From the NCBI GenBank assembly GCA_905221605.1, contig CAJNDS010000025.1:448501-512500 (forward strand): DNA of 64,000 nt, given 5' to 3'. The notes beneath the pieces were generated by a model, which worked only from the letters and a program-made list of their open reading frames with translations, was not told the DNA's origin and searched no databases. Of this stretch, positions 9,379-21,497 are shown in pieces (positions within the stretch are counted from its first letter, which is position 1; every line of letters starts with the position of its first letter). A program made the translations under genes and the position numbers. The stretch is from Symbiodinium natans. Taxonomy: Eukaryota > Sar > Dinophyceae > Suessiales > Symbiodiniaceae.

Positions 9379-10671
9379 AATCCTGACCCGTCTCAAGACC
9401 CGCGCTCGACGGCGCTCGAGACCAGCCCACGGCGAAGAAAGTGGGCCTTAGGGCCTGGGGGCTGGGGGGCCTTCGGTAATGTCTTGACTCCTTACCTTGC
9501 AGCTCAACAGCCAGAAGGCTTTTAGGCAGAGAAAGTTTCCATGGACCTCAACTTCAACAACTATCAACTCAAGATCGTGTGGGGTCGATGATAGTTCGAC
9601 CCATAAGGCTTCGTGGACACCATTAGGCCGTGAAAGCCTGCGCAAAGAGGGTTCCCTTTCGCCTCGTAGAGGGTACCGGGAGGGGAGGGGGGGGGGGGCG
9701 GACCTCGATAGTGCGCGTTCGAGCATGGGTGGGTAATTCCACTTCCTTCATATGCCAACCTTGTTAAAACCATGTAACACCTGCATAGATTCACATAAAC
9801 GAAAATTCCGTTCCAGCTTTGCGCCATCCTCCATGCACTGCCACGATCCCAAATGGGGGCCTTGGAGCTCACCGAAAGCACCCCCCGAGAGAACCCCTCG
9901 GTCCCCCCCCCCCCCCCGATTCTTGCAGGCCAACGTGCAGGGGATGAACTTCTGAAGTTCTTGGAGGCCGCCTCTCTCTCGCTCTCTGTCTGTATCTCTG
10001 TGTGTATGTTTGTTGATAAATAGCCATTCTTATAATAAACAATATAGCCCCCTTTACATATATGTATACATATACATAGAAGATATAAGTATATATATAT
10101 ATATATGTATACACCCGATAGAGCACGGGCGGGCTTGAAAGAGGGGTAGTTGGAGTTTACGCGCAGAGGCGGCATGAGAGGAGCGGCATTTGGAGACACA
10201 GCCGGAATTGCAGCACACCGTAGGGGTCGGAATAAGTACTTTTAGGGTGGGTTTAGGGTTCAGGAGTGTCCCCTTATGGTCCCTTTGTAATCAACCCCCC
10301 CCAAAACCCTGTTCTAATCATTAAGGCCCCTATATTACCCACTGGGGACAGAGCTCACCGCCAAGTCAATATTCCCCTTTGCCCCTAAGCCTGCCTAAGC
10401 CCTAAAGGCCTAAACTACTGGTTCCTGCAGGAGTCTGGGGTTTTGTCGGCTTCAGTATCATCCCATATCATCCCGTATTATTTATGTAGCAGGGTTGAGG
10501 ACCTATAATCCTTTTTGAGGGAATAGATTCTATTCTATACCCAAAGTGCCCGTTTTAAAATTCAGGCAAATTCCTTTATTAAGGCGTATTGGGGACTCTT
10601 CGGGTACCGGTAAACCCTAAACCCTAAGCCCTATACCCTAAACCCTAAACCCTAAACCCTTTAAAGATCAG

Positions 10672-10703
10672 GTCCAGCTGCGCGCCGGCAAATGAGCGGC
10701 GAC
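10672..10703 (+). CDS. Candidate exon, frame uncertain
   Basis: A unique island follows a CCCTAAA tract (10,611-10,660) and precedes a TTTAGGG tract (10,785-10,875). An acceptor AAAGATCAG|G and a donor C|GTAGGT bound 32 bases. The reading in phase 2 is SSCAPANERR and in phase 1 PAARRQMSGD. No family is recognised. Confidence 0.3.
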
Positions 10704-10982
10704 GTAGGTCTCACCGTGCGAAGTCCGAGTGGCCGACGGATGGCCCAGTTTGCTTTAGGGGGATATAAGGTTTGAGTAGGGTTTAGGGTTTAGTTTAGGG
10801 TTTAGGGTTTAGGGTTTAGGGTTTAGGGTTTAGGGCTTAGGGCTTAGGGCTTAGGGTTTAAGGTTTAGGGTTTACGGTCTCAGGTTGAGGTGGAGTAGGG
10901 TGTAGGATTTAGGTAAGAGCCCGCATCTTGGAAGGCAGCTGCTTGGAGCTTGGCAGCTCAGGCCCTCACCTGTACCTCCCCC

Positions 10983-11115
10983 TACTTGGAGGTTCATGAT
11001 ACTTATGAACCAATTGTAACTGTACTTATAACTGTACTCATAACTGTACTTATAACTGTACTTATAGCTGTACTTAGAAGCATATTAGGGCACTTAAGGG
11101 GTTTCAAGTGCCCTA
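10983..11115. mobile_element. MITE family B, copy 1, with internal 12-mer repeats
   Basis: It starts TACTTGGAGGTTCATGATACT as in the copies at 28,363 and 61,770. The centre has expanded to five tandem copies of a TAACTGTACTTA-like unit, and the right arm is degraded. Confidence 0.55.
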
Positions 11116-11226
11116 CGACTCTACGACCCATCGCCATCCTCCCCCACTCAGCCGCTCAAAGCGGTCTTGCTGATTTATGCACGCGGCAAACAAAAGTCCG
11201 GTGAGGTCGGAGCTGGAACTTTCATG

Positions 11227-11810
11227 GAGCTTCGGGGGGGGGGGGGGGGTGTGCCCTATGCCACGGGATGCAACTTCCACGCAGAGACATGCCTTTAAGC
11301 GTTGATGGCCTCAAGCTGGGGGGATTCCAAGTGTGTGCATCAACAGCAACACTCAGGCCAATCATGGTCAGGTGTCCTTTTTCGCTACTGTTGGCAAAGC
11401 CAGCGCCCAGTTAGGGCGATTTTGGGATTGCATGTTGCACTGTAGACCAGACAGCATGTTCACCCAGTTTGTCGAGCTACACAGGACTTCACGAGACTCC
11501 GCATGGCCCTAAACGGAGCTTCTGTCACCGGCGCTGCTCTCGCAGCCACCTCGTGGTGGGCTCAGCTTCGGTCGTGAGAGGGACACTGCTGCTATTGGAA
11601 TCCTTTGAATGTACCTATAAGGTCAGTGCCTCTGGGCTTGCTTCTGGGATTGCTCCGCATCGTGCGTCAAACATTTCGGATGTCTTCGATGTTGCCCAGG
11701 GGCGTCTTTTCGGGTGTATCGGAAAATGTGAGATTTTGCAAGTCTGTATCAAGTCAGAGCTGTCCATACACAGGGGGAGCCAGGTGCAGCAAAATCCCCG
11801 TTAGGCCTTT
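11227..11810. other. Unique stretch after poly-G run, no gene called
   Basis: A 13-base G run is followed by about 570 bases of non-repeat DNA. It contains a + strand frame of 111 codons with no recognised family. It has no heptamers, which is unusual for this part of the window. Confidence 0.35.
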
Positions 11811-11828
11811 CTGAGATGAAGAACCACA

Positions 11829-12075
11829 CCCTAAGCACCCTAAGCACCCTAAACACCCTAAACACCCTAAACACCCTAAACCCCCTAAACCCCCTAAACC
11901 CCCTAAACCCTAAACCCTAAACCATAACGGCGTGCACCTTATCCCTGCATCTCTCCCTCAGGTGGGCTTTGCATCTTCCTGGGCTGGCCGTGAAAACACC
12001 TTGTCAGCCGTGGTGGGGTTCTTTAGCGTTTTAAACCCTAAACCCTAAACCCTAACCCTAAACCCTAAACCCTAA
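11829..12075. repeat. CCCTAAA tracts with 8-mer variant
   Basis: 11,829-11,925 moves from CACCCTAA units through CCCCCTAAA to CCCTAAA. 12,033-12,075 is a second short CCCTAAA tract. A candidate exon lies between them. Confidence 0.85.
11962..12009 (+). CDS. Candidate exon
   Basis: A pyrimidine-rich CTCTCCCTCAG| is followed by the frame VGFASSWAGRENTLSA and GCC|GTGGTG. An alternative frame reads WALHLPGLAVKTPCQ. CCCTAAA lies upstream. I cannot identify a family. Confidence 0.35.
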
Positions 12076-12237
12076 AGATCTAGGGTAGGGTCGGAGCATG
12101 GGCAAACTGGGTTTGGGGTGGGGGGGGGGTGCTGCAGCAGTGTTACACTACTGTGACAAACAAACAAAGCAGGGTTCGGATTGCGGCGGAGAGCAAGACT
12201 AGCTACACTGCCCCCCATGAGTCCGGCTCCACAAGAA

Positions 12238-12442
12238 TTGGGGGCTTCTCGAGGCCCCGGTCGGGTAAGCCCGAAAAAACTCCAAGCCCCTGACAGGGCT
12301 TGGGGTTTGGGGTTTAGGGTTTAGGGTTTAGGCGCCCATTGAACCCAAACGCTGCAGAAGAAGCCAAGCTAGAGGCTTCCTCAGTTGGAACCCAAGCAGC
12401 CGAGAATACCCGCGCAAGGCTTTGTCAGGCTCAGGCTGATAA
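12238..12442 (+). repeat. 205-bp direct repeat, copy 1
   Basis: It matches 12,836-13,040 across its length as far as I can compare by eye, 598 bases away. It contains the end of one candidate exon, a 94-base intron carrying TTTAGGG heptamers, and a second candidate exon (12,358-12,434, same peptide as 12,956-13,032). The duplicated blocks bracket the poly-G tract at 12,541-12,662. Confidence 0.8.
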
Positions 12443-12540
12443 TTGTAAACGCTTGCGCGCGCCGCCTCGGCAGCCGGACCGGCCCCAGGACAGGAAAGGA
12501 GGAAACAGGGTTTCGCAAAAAAAGGGAGGAAGGGCAGAGC

Positions 12541-12662
12541 GGGGGTTGGGGGGGGGGGGGGTGGGGGGGGGGGTGGGGGGGGGGGGGTGGGGGGGGGGGT
12601 GGGGGGGGGGGGGTGGGGGGGGGGGGGGGGGGGGGGGGGGGGTGGGGGTGGGTGTGGGGGGT
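12541..12662 (+). repeat. Long poly-G tract with T interruptions
   Basis: About 120 bases are almost entirely G, broken by single T's; a second run of about 15 G lies at 12,719-12,734. All open frames over it (poly-Gly, poly-Pro) are artefacts. It could form G-quadruplexes, and its length in an assembly is unreliable. Confidence 0.9.
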
Positions 12663-12802
12663 TTTTGACGACAAGCGGGACCCTCCACGGCATCGGTTTG
12701 CAGCTCCTCCAAGGGATTGGGGGGGGGGGGGGGGTCGCGTCAAAAAATTTGGCATGGGGGGAAGGGTTGGGTTAGGGCCCGATCCGGGTCTGCTTGTTCC
12801 AG

Positions 12803-12862
12803 ACGCTTCTCGGCAGGAAGCCGAGGCGAACAGCCTTGGGGGCTTCTCGAGGCCCCGGTCGG
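12803..12862 (+). CDS. Candidate exon 5' to a 94-base intron
   Basis: After TTGTTCCAG| the frame reads ASRQEAEANSLGGFSRPRS up to G|GTAAGC. The next exon at 12,956 starts in the matching phase (G + AA), so the join is in frame and gives an Ala/Glu-rich helical peptide. The gene is not identified. The frame match across such a short intron makes this pair one of the better exon candidates in the left half. Confidence 0.5.
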
Positions 12863-13040
12863 GTAAGCCCGAAAAAACTCCAAGCCCCTGACAGGGCTTG
12901 GGGTTTGGGGTTTAGGGTTTAGGGTTTAGGCGCCCATTGAACCCAAACGCTGCAGAAGAAGCCAAGCTAGAGGCTTCCTCAGTTGGAACCCAAGCAGCCG
13001 AGAATACCCGCGCAAGGCTTTGTCAGGCTCAGGCTGATAA
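12836..13040 (+). repeat. 205-bp direct repeat, copy 2
   Basis: Second copy of 12,238-12,442. It includes the tail of the exon at 12,803 and the whole exon at 12,956, so an exon-intron-exon unit is duplicated. Confidence 0.8.
12956..13032 (+). CDS. Candidate exon 3' to the 94-base intron (duplicated)
   Basis: After GCTGCAG| the frame EAKLEASSVGTQAAENTRAR continues LCQAQ up to an AG|GC donor at 13,032/13,033 (another lies at 13,026). An identical copy lies at 12,358-12,434. The composition suggests a helix. No family is recognised. Confidence 0.5.
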
Positions 13041-13146
13041 CAGCCTACCAATTCAGTTAGGGGTTCTTGGGAAGAGTTTTTTTAAATTAGTTTTTGGGCA
13101 CTGTGATTCCGCAGCTACAAATGCAATTGTTGCTAGGGTTCCAAGT

Positions 13147-13254
13147 TCAATATCTAGGATGCCCAGTAGCACCCTTTATTCCCTTTTGGTAAACCCCTTG
13201 AAGCAAAAAGCGCACCCTTTTTCATCCTAGGCTACTGTGCAACCTAGAATATTG
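13147..13254. mobile_element. Small inverted-repeat element, family D, copy 2
   Basis: Outer arms CAATATCTAGGATGCCCAGTAGC and GCTACTGTGCAACCTAGAATATTG are imperfect inverted repeats. The inner arms include CACCCTTT / AAAAAGCGCACCC, as in the 4,222 copy. Confidence 0.55.
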
Positions 13255-14049
13255 TTCAGGGCATCTCAGCTCCAAGAAGTCACAGAGTTGAGCCGCCGAC
13301 GCCATGATCACCCACGCACCGCCAAGACCGGCAAAGAGCTCACTGCCACGGAGGCCTTTTTGTCAGAGACCTGAGCCTGCCTTAGGGTTTGGGATTGAGG
13401 GTTTAGGGTTTAGGGTTTAGGGGCCACCCCCAACCAGTTTTTGGAGCACAAATTCTTGATAGGGTCGATGGAAGACGGCTTTTGCTGTCTCTTCGTTTTT
13501 TTATGTGTCTTTGGGGTTTTGGGCTCGATGGTGTTGTGGCCGGGACCTCATGAAACCTAAAACTGCCATCCTATACTACATCATGACATCCTACTCCAAT
13601 CCTGCGAACAAATTTATATGGTCAGTCTAGAGACCCTGCAAGTCATAAACCCTCTTCTTTGTGTTCATTCAGTCTACCCCGCTCCAAGTTGACCTTCAGG
13701 ACGACGCAGCTGCAGCTAAGTGCCTGGATCTTGCAACAGCGCATCGCCACCACGCCCACCGCGTTTTGGCATCTCTTTCGGGGCCCAGGAGCTCTTCTGC
13801 GCCCATCCGACGTCGAGGATCCCCGACACGAAGCTGCTTTTCGGGAACGGTTGCTTAGACCCAAGTCTCTGGCAGCTTCGTGGCTGAGGCTTCCAAACCC
13901 GCTGGCCCGGGCAAAAGCTTAGCGTGCGAGATGAGGGGGGTGGGGGTGAGGAGGCTGGTAGGGTTGGGCCGACCTTTGGCAACCTTCAGCTTCATGACGA
14001 AACCTGAATCTGCAGTTCTGGGCCGGCAGAGGTCTCACCCAGAGAACGC

Positions 14050-14077
14050 CGCGCGCGCGCGCGCGCGCGCGCGCGAG
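14050..14077. repeat. (GC)n dinucleotide run
   Basis: About 13 alternating GC units, a potential Z-DNA former, in otherwise unremarkable DNA. Confidence 0.9.
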
Positions 14078-16884
14078 CGCGCCCCTGTGAGGTCGTGGTA
14101 GACACCGGGTGACGGCCACATAGAGCCGCACCATGCACGGCTCTGAGACCTTGGGGGCGTCCCTGCCTCTGCCTAAACCTTGGGGCCCCACGGCTCTGAG
14201 GGACTCAGGGGGACTGCCGTACCCCAAAGTAGGAGCTGCTGTTGCTTCATGCCCTCGGGGTCAAACAGCCGGGTTTGTGAGCTTTTGGAGAGAGTTTTCT
14301 CAGGAGCCAGAATTTTGCTGGAAGGCGTAAAGCTTGTGCGAGCTCGAACCGCCCTTGCAGCCCTCGGAAGGTTTAAGTTTAGGGCCTTGGGTTCCTAAAC
14401 CCTAAACCCTTGACCCTAAACCCGAAACCTTTGTGGCTGAGGGTAATGGCAAGTGTCACTGCTCTCCAGCGCCCTCAAGATGGGCAGCTTTCAGCCCTAT
14501 AGAGCCCCAATAAGATAGGCGGGGCTCAGGACACACCCCTCTAAACCCCTAAAAGCTGCCAAAACGCCCCTAAAAAACCCTAAGCCCTCCCGAACTTCCG
14601 AGACGCACGTGCGGCTCCGAATGCCAAAAGGGCAAAGGCCGCGCGTCTCTCAGCCTTCGGGGGGGCTGGTGTGAGAAGGCTTCGAGCTCAGGGCTGAGAA
14701 AGGCTTTAGAGTTTAGGGTTGGGGGTGGTTGTTTTTGGATGTTAGAGCTTGAGCCACATCGTTAACGGTACCCTGAACCCACCTAGGAGAAGCGTGAGAA
14801 CTTCGCGCTGCGCGGGGACGGCTCCGAACTGTGGGCGTTTGTTGGAGGTCTCCTTTGAGGCATTCTCCCTCTTGCTTTTGAGTTTGGGGTACCAAGAAAG
14901 GCCCGTCATCTACCTGCAAGCGCCCCCCATGATCAGGAGCCCCGTTGGGGAGACTTAAGGCCATGAGTTGGCCATCGCAGGGAAAGTCGCAAGAATGTAT
15001 GTAACCGGGCGGCTGAACGAAGTGCAAGTCAAGCGGAACCAGCGTTCCAGAAGCTAATGTCGGGGGACCGAACAGCACGAGAGCCAGGGACGAACGGCGC
15101 ACTTCTCCCATGAAGCCATGGAGTGGCAAACTAGCCGCCAAACAGCGGGGTGAGTGATGGTAGGATGGTTTGTTAAATTAAAGCTTGCAAAGCCGGTTTG
15201 TTGAATCACCAAGATACATGCTTGCTAGCTATGACCCAGGGCCCTACAGCTCCTAAATCCGACATCCTTTCAACCGCGGCCCTGCTTCGGAGGCCTGTCC
15301 ATAGCTGTTTGGTGAGGGGAAGCCCCACCCACCTTTTTTTTGAAGAGGGTTTAGGGCTTTTTGCAGGGCGTAGAGGGTTGAGGGTTGGTTTTTCCCCTGC
15401 TGCGCTGAACAGAGGAGGACAATTTCGCAGGGAGCCTGGCTCCTGGGGCCGCAGCAGTTGAGCTCCCTTCCACCTCCGTTGCTGCTGCCTAACCCTAAAC
15501 CCTTAACCCTAAATTAAACCTAAACCCTAAACCCTAACCCTAAACCCTAAACCCTATAAAGTAGTCGCACAGAGCTGACCTCCCCAAGTGCTGCGAGCTA
15601 AAGGCAGCAGTTCCCAGGCCCCCGCAAACAGAGGAGGACAGGGGGATGTTTTTGCCCACGTGTTTGGAAGGAGCCTCCAGGCCGCGAGCCATGTCATATG
15701 ATACGTGGGGGCTTAGAGGGTTGAGTCGGGCTTACTAGGGTTTCCTATAGGGTTTGGGGCCGAAAGTCCTAAGAGTTGCGCACCTCGCCTCGCGTTCATC
15801 GAAGCGTGAAGTAGGCAGAGTGCTCCCAGCTGCCCGGATTCTCTGAACTAGGTTGCGCCTAGTTGTGCCTGGCGCAGATTGGTGACCTTGCTGTTGGCGA
15901 AGGCTTGCTCGGGAGCTCCTGGCGCGCCCGGCGCCCCTGGCTGATGGATGACATGGAGGCCATCGGCACCGTATGATCCACCATGGACTGTTGGGAGCTC
16001 AGGGCCGCGAGCCCCCCCTGTGAAGATCAACGGGCTGCCATCACGTCGTGCTGGGGTCGTGTCGCAACCGTACAGGGGCCCCCGAGAAGCCCGAAAGCCA
16101 ATTCCTTGAAGCCCAGATGGCCCTCCGCACTGTGGGCGGGGCTCCTTGGCCTTGCCCGCCTCTTGGGAACTTCCCCGAAACCCACATCTCGCAGCTTTTC
16201 TGCCGTCCTTGGGCATCGCATGTGACTGCCAGCTGCTCCACCAGCCGTGCCACCAAAGCCAAAGTTACCAAAAGGTCCTGGGAAGCCGACTCGCTGCGTG
16301 GCGGGGTGGCTGCCGACTTGGCGTTGCTCGCTCCCCGCCCTTCTTGCGGCCCTCGACCCTGCTCTCGCCTTCCGAAGAGCCCGGGATGGACCAGCCTTCC
16401 CTGCGCATGTGCTGGCGTGGCGTGCCTATGTGAGGGGGGAGGTGAGGGAGATGGGTCCTATCCTTGCAGTTTAGGTTGCCAAACTACAGAGACCTACTAA
16501 GAGTAGACGTGTAAATCTGGGTGCCTAGATGCAGAGCTGATTCAGGCCTGGGCCCGCCCCATGTAGAATTTTTCTCAGTTGTTGGCAGAAGAGGCCCAAA
16601 AAAGGGTCATACACCCCTATGCTGCTATAACTCCTATTGAGGCATATGAACCCTGAACCCTTTTGAGGGTTCATTTTGTCTTGCTCTGGGGGAACAAGGC
16701 CCCTGCTGCTTGAAGCACACGAGACACTCCTTGCAGCTGACTTCTTTCGGCCCATACGCTGCGCAGCCTGCGCAACCGGAGGAGCAGGGGTCATCCCTCG
16801 ATGAGCCTTGATTGCGTGCAGAGCCCCCCTGCATCTGTGTTGGGGGGGGGGTACAAAGCCTACATGACTTTATGCCCTAAGGCC

Positions 16885-17388
16885 CTAAAGCCTGGAGACT
16901 TCAGTACACGATCTTCGCAAAGCCTGTGATGCAGCCATTGCAACTGCACCGGGTCTGACCGGGCCTCGCGCGCGGTGCTGCGCGGCCTTCTTCAACGCTT
17001 GCGAGTTTTCGAGCATGGCTCGCGCCGCAATAATGCTGTAGCTGTTCATTTTTTGTGGCATTCCTCTGCAGGGTGCATTTGCCAGGAGCCGAAATGATGG
17101 GATACGTTGAGGTGGCAATGCTGCAAACATCAAGACTGCATGCAGCAGCTGTGAGCCCTTAATCAGGCTGTCAGATCCCCTACTACCATTGAGCGAGGAT
17201 TCTAAGCATTCGATATGAGTCCCTCTGCTACGCTCCATTGTGGCTCGGTGCAGATACCATGGCGAGTTCTGCAAGACTGCCGTCATCGCCGCAGCCCAGC
17301 TCGCTCCCAGACATGTCTGAAAGACCCTTAGACACCTCACTGATGTGCTTCCAGTTGCTGAGGCCCAAGTGTTCAGGTTCACTTTCAA
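16885..17388 (-). CDS. Hypothetical minus-strand open frame
   Basis: A 167-codon frame with an ATG start and no heptamers over it. It includes FRLLANAPCRGM and SYSIIAARAMLENSQALKKA, which look protein-like and helical. It would be the only coding unit on the minus strand here. No family or splice context supports it, and the plus strand also has open frames over part of it. Confidence 0.2.
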   Translation of the reverse strand: MKVNLNTWASATGSTSVRCLRVFQTCLGASWAAAMTAVLQNSPWYLHRATMERSRGTHIECLESSLNGSRGSDSLIKGSQLLHAVLMFAALPPQRIPSFRLLANAPCRGMPQKMNSYSIIAARAMLENSQALKKAAQHRARGPVRPGAVAMAASQALRRSCTEVSRL

Positions 17389-19865
17389 AAAGTCCTAAGC
17401 ATCTGGCTCTGCCACTGCGCACCTTGCAGATGTCAGGGTTAACCTTGGGCCTCCCGAGTTGAGCGCCGGACTCCTGCCTGCTCCTCCCTTGCAAGTGGAA
17501 CGAAGACATGCTTTGAGAGCAAAGGGTTCGAAAGCAGCGCAGTGCCAGGCTTCTTAGGGGGTTTAGGGCTCATGTCGCCACCTCAGAGACGCGACGCTCT
17601 TCGTGTGTGCTGAGAAGTGCCGGGCCTTTGCGAGTTCAGCTGGATCCCCCTCTGCTGGGGGGTCTGCTCCCTGGTTGGCTTCTTTCCCAAGTCTTGAGCC
17701 CCAGAATCACGAACCCTACTTGACACCCCACAGCTCTATACGGCGTGGGCCGCGAGTGTAGGGTAGCTGCACCCAAGTGTCTTCGGTCTCTGTGCGAAGG
17801 GTCTGCAGCCGAAGCCAGACGCCTTCCCACAACAAGCCTTGGCTGCCGGGTTTTTGTTGCTTTCGACCTAAACCCTATAAGCTCCAAGCCCTAAATCGGT
17901 TTGCAAGCCAAGAGGACGCTCGACTCACAACTGCCTAGCTGCCTCTGTCTTCCCGAAGAGACGGAGCGGTGAATACAAAATTGGATGAAGTAGGATTCGG
18001 GAGTGGAGGACAAGGCCCTTGGGCCCTGGTTGCCCTGAGCGCCCTCTCTTTTGCCCGCATCGCAGGGTCAGCGTCTCGAACCCTCAGTCCTCAGACGACG
18101 GTGGAGCTCAGCAAAGTTAAACCTAAGACCTTCGGTGGCACCCGTTGTGCCTTTAGCAAAGAGCCTGGACTTCTAAAGCCAAGCCCTAAACCCGCAACCC
18201 TAAGCCCTAAACCCTAAACCCTCGGCTTCTGGGCTGAGACAAAGGGGGCCAAGGTCTGCCTTCAAAAAGAGTTTGGTGCGCGCGAGGGTCCGAAAGGGCC
18301 GACTTTGGGTTCATAAAGCGTCGGGTTTTTCGGGTTTAGGGTTTAGGGTTTAGGGAGTGGTTCTAAAGATGAGATTAGGGCAACACTGCAGCCTTGGCGG
18401 GCTGCAAGGCCTACCACGTGCATGGGGCCTAGAATGCACGAGTTGATGGGAGTTGATCCCTCAGTTGATCCATTTTGCATAAGGTTTCGCTGGGATGGAT
18501 GTGTTCTGATTGACAGAGCTGCCCATGTGATGCTGTGCGAGCGCCATATACAGTCCTACTCTCTAACGCATCAGTTTGATCTCAAAACGCTCAGGGTGCT
18601 GGGATGAAGCTCGTGGCAAAGTCCCGGAAAGCGAAACCCACCTCAGGTCTCCGCCAGAAAGGATGCCTATGAGCATGTCTGCACGTGTTGCGCTCCCCTT
18701 GTGCTGTTTTTTGTCCTTGTGCCGCCCTCAGAAGTAGGGAAGGACATGCTGCACATGATGGACTGCCTAAAACGCTTTGAAGCTCTGCAGTTTGCCCTGG
18801 GGTCATGTGGCATTCTCAAAGCCGCCGACTTCAAGCAGAGACCGACCCAGGGAACTTCGGAGGCGAACGCCGGAAGAAAGTAGAGGCGCTGGGTTGCCCC
18901 TCCTGGCCAGGACGGGCTATCATACCCCGCAACCCCTTAAACGGGCCCATTATAGGGTTGACCCTAAACCCTAAACCCTAAACCCCTTAAAAGGGCCCTT
19001 TGTAGGGTTGGTTATAGGGATTCTAGGGGGCCCAAAATAGCCCATCCTGGGGATGCTTAGCCGTTCCCAGCAGCGCGAGAGAAGCTTCACCGGCCTCCCG
19101 GCTTCTGAAGCCCGGGAGGTACCCTGGTGAACCTCAGCGTGCCCGGCGGCTTGCTTGACGCAGGGTAGTTGTCCTTGCGCTTCCTGGTTTCAAGAACCGT
19201 CACATTTAAGCTCCAGACCCATTGGGTCCTTCGAACTTTGAAACCTACAGTGTCGAGGCACTTTGAAACAGTTCCGACGGCTCGAAACAGTTCCCAACTG
19301 TTTGAGGGTTTCAGGTTGAGGGTGCAGGGCTTAGGGCTGCGGGGCCTGGACGGCCTCGAGAGAAATCTTGGCGCGGGGAGGAGTGACGATGTTAACCCGA
19401 GGTCGCCATGACTTCATGGGCATTAATGTGGACGATACCCTAAGCCCTAAACCCTAAACCCGAACCCTAAACTATTCGGTTGAGACTTTCGGGCTCAGGG
19501 CCCATCGGGCCCTGAGAATGCTCTGACAGTTCCTGAGAGCCGCCTGGTGGTTCCAGAGCCCCTGTTGGCCCTCAGACACAAACAAGCCACTGGGCATCCC
19601 AATATAAACCCTAAACCCTAAACCCTAAACCCGAAACCCTAAACCCTAAACCCTAAACCCGAAGCCCAATAAAGGGACTGTGCGCACCTTCTCGGAAGCC
19701 CTGGAAGGCGCTGGAAGTCCTCATGGCTGTCGGGTTGCAACCCCAAAACCTCCAGAAAGGCCTAACAGCCCCTGCAAACCCTAGAAATCCTATGAGTCCC
19801 GCAAACTCCTAAACAGCCCAAGCCCTAGTTGCCGAACAGCGGTGCGTGCAAGGGCCTAGGTGCAG
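17389..19865. other. Stretch with short heptamer tracts and no clear exon
   Basis: Short CCCTAAA tracts lie at 18,190-18,222, 18,958-18,984, 19,438-19,470 and 19,605-19,665, and TTTAGGG at 18,327-18,355. The rest is unique sequence with short open frames on both strands. I see no family motif. Confidence 0.4.
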
Positions 19866-19909
19866 TCTTCCGGGCTGGCGCCTGGGCCGTTCGGCATCGT
19901 GACTCTGGG
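19866..19909 (+). CDS. Candidate exon before a TTTAGGG tract
   Basis: TAGGTGCAG| precedes and |GTTTAGGGTTTAGG follows. In phase 0 the frame reads SSGLAPGPFGIVTL, in phase 1 FRAGAWAVRHRDSG. The phase 1 reading leaves in phase 0, the entry phase of the next candidate at 23,161. No family call. Confidence 0.35.
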
Positions 19910-19934
19910 GTTTAGGGTTTAGGGGTTTAAAGGG

Positions 19935-21480
19935 TTGAGGTGTTTAGGAACAAAGGGTTTAGTGGGACCTTTGAGTAGAAGAGCTCCAGCTCTGTACCAA
20001 AAATGCGCGCCAAGAAGGCGCAACACAGACGCTCTCCTCAGACGCTTCTTGGCCCATCTCCTCTTGCCACCTTCGATTTCGCGTCTTACGCCTAGTTACC
20101 CGCCACTCTCAGCTCAGCTCGGCTTCAGGGGTTTCTTGCGCACATCAGCCAGACACGAGGCCTTTCCCCAAAACGCCAAAAAACCCCTCGAAGTCCTTCG
20201 CTTCTGCAAAGGGTTCCTAAGAGGAACTCACAGGGTGGTCCCGAGAAGAACCTTCAGAGTTCAAGGGATGGGGGTAAAGGCGCCCTATACGGCTCTAGCA
20301 TAGGCAAACGCTATAAAGCCTAAGGTGCAGGGCTCCTCTGTAGCTATAGGCTTAGGGCTTCGAGCCCTGAGCCGCCTCTGCGAAGTTTCGGGGGAGAAGG
20401 GGCGCACGTGACTCTCCAAGAGAGCCCCTTGCTCCAGCCGCAGAGGTGCACTTAGGTCGCTTGAAGCTCTCTAGAATCCCACACTTAAGGGAAGCCTATA
20501 TATACCAAAAGACAGTGGCAGTCGGATCTTGAGATCATAGATCCTGAGACAGTCGGATCTATGCCCTTCACAGTGCGAGGCGGTGTGCATCGTGCTCCAT
20601 CCATTCGCCGTCATCCTCATGATCCTCCCTGTGCTTCATCTGTCCTCTGCCGTCTCAGGGCCCTGCCGGGCCCGGGGCTTGGCGTAAAAGGCCCCGGCGT
20701 GCCCAAAGCAACCTGGGAGGACGCCGCGTAGCATGTTTATTGAGGGTAGAAAGTGCCGACCTTGAAACCGGTGCAGACCCTGCACGCGAACGTGTTGCGA
20801 CAACTCTTCTATGGCTGCATATGAGAATCCTAGCTTCGCTGCCTCGCTCGGCAGCATGCGCAGCCGAGCCCAACCCCAGGAGCTGTGAGTTAGTCTGCCT
20901 TCTGAGCATTCTTTCTGAGCTGAGCTGTAGCAGCTGTGCAAGGGCCCAAAGCTCGCCAAGAGGCCTTTGACCCCCCCGGGGCCTCTTGGTAGAAGGCTCC
21001 GCAATCTTTAGCAGCTTTGGGAAGCTGTGCTGCCTGTCCGGCGGGGTCACACACAATAGTTATGTAGGGGAGCAGCATCGTGCAGCCCTGACGCTTCTCG
21101 GCTATCCGCCGGCCCAGGTTCCGCTTCCTGGGGCACTTGGGTTCAGAGATGCAGGGCCGAGTGCTGGCATGTGGGATGCCCCGCTCGCTGCACAGACGTT
21201 CCAGCCATGGGGCGCACGTTTTCGGAAGCGGTCAAACAGCGATCGGCTCTCCCGACCTGCTCCAAGCTGCACGGCACGGCCTCCGACTCCGAGGCGCCCC
21301 TGCGAAGCGCCGCCCCGCCTCGCGCGCACGTTTCGGGCCTCCTTGCGGTCCTTGTGGCCGGTGCTCTCCGGCGCCGGCGCCGAGGCCCGGAAGCCTCGGG
21401 TGTGGGACATCTGGAGCCCCGGGACGCGGCGCGCAAGACCAGGGCATTCGAAAAAGAGACCGCCCTGACCTGGGGCTTTT
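19935..21480. other. GC-rich unique stretch, no gene called
   Basis: Open frames of 60-160 codons overlap on both strands (for example 20,986-21,468 + and 20,636-21,056 -), the usual result of high GC. It has no heptamers between about 20,000 and 21,490 and no family motif. It ends at a CCCTAAA/CCCTACA tract at 21,498-21,603. Confidence 0.4.
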
Positions 21481-21497
21481 CTTGGGGGGGTTCCCTA

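Larger units (their letters stand above)
13041..16880. other. Intronic or intergenic stretch, few heptamers
   Basis: It holds a family D inverted-repeat element (13,147-13,254), short TTTAGGG tracts (13,384-13,420), a GC dinucleotide run (14,050-14,077), CCCTAAA tracts at 14,395-14,425 and 15,490-15,555, and GC-rich open frames of up to 150 codons (for example 16,048-16,500 + and 15,848-16,216 -) that overlap each other on both strands. Neither strand shows a recognisable family, so no gene is called. Confidence 0.4.

Noticed and set aside
20986-21468. A 160-codon GC-rich frame as a gene
   Set aside because: Equally long frames overlap on both strands, there is no family motif, and no splice context.
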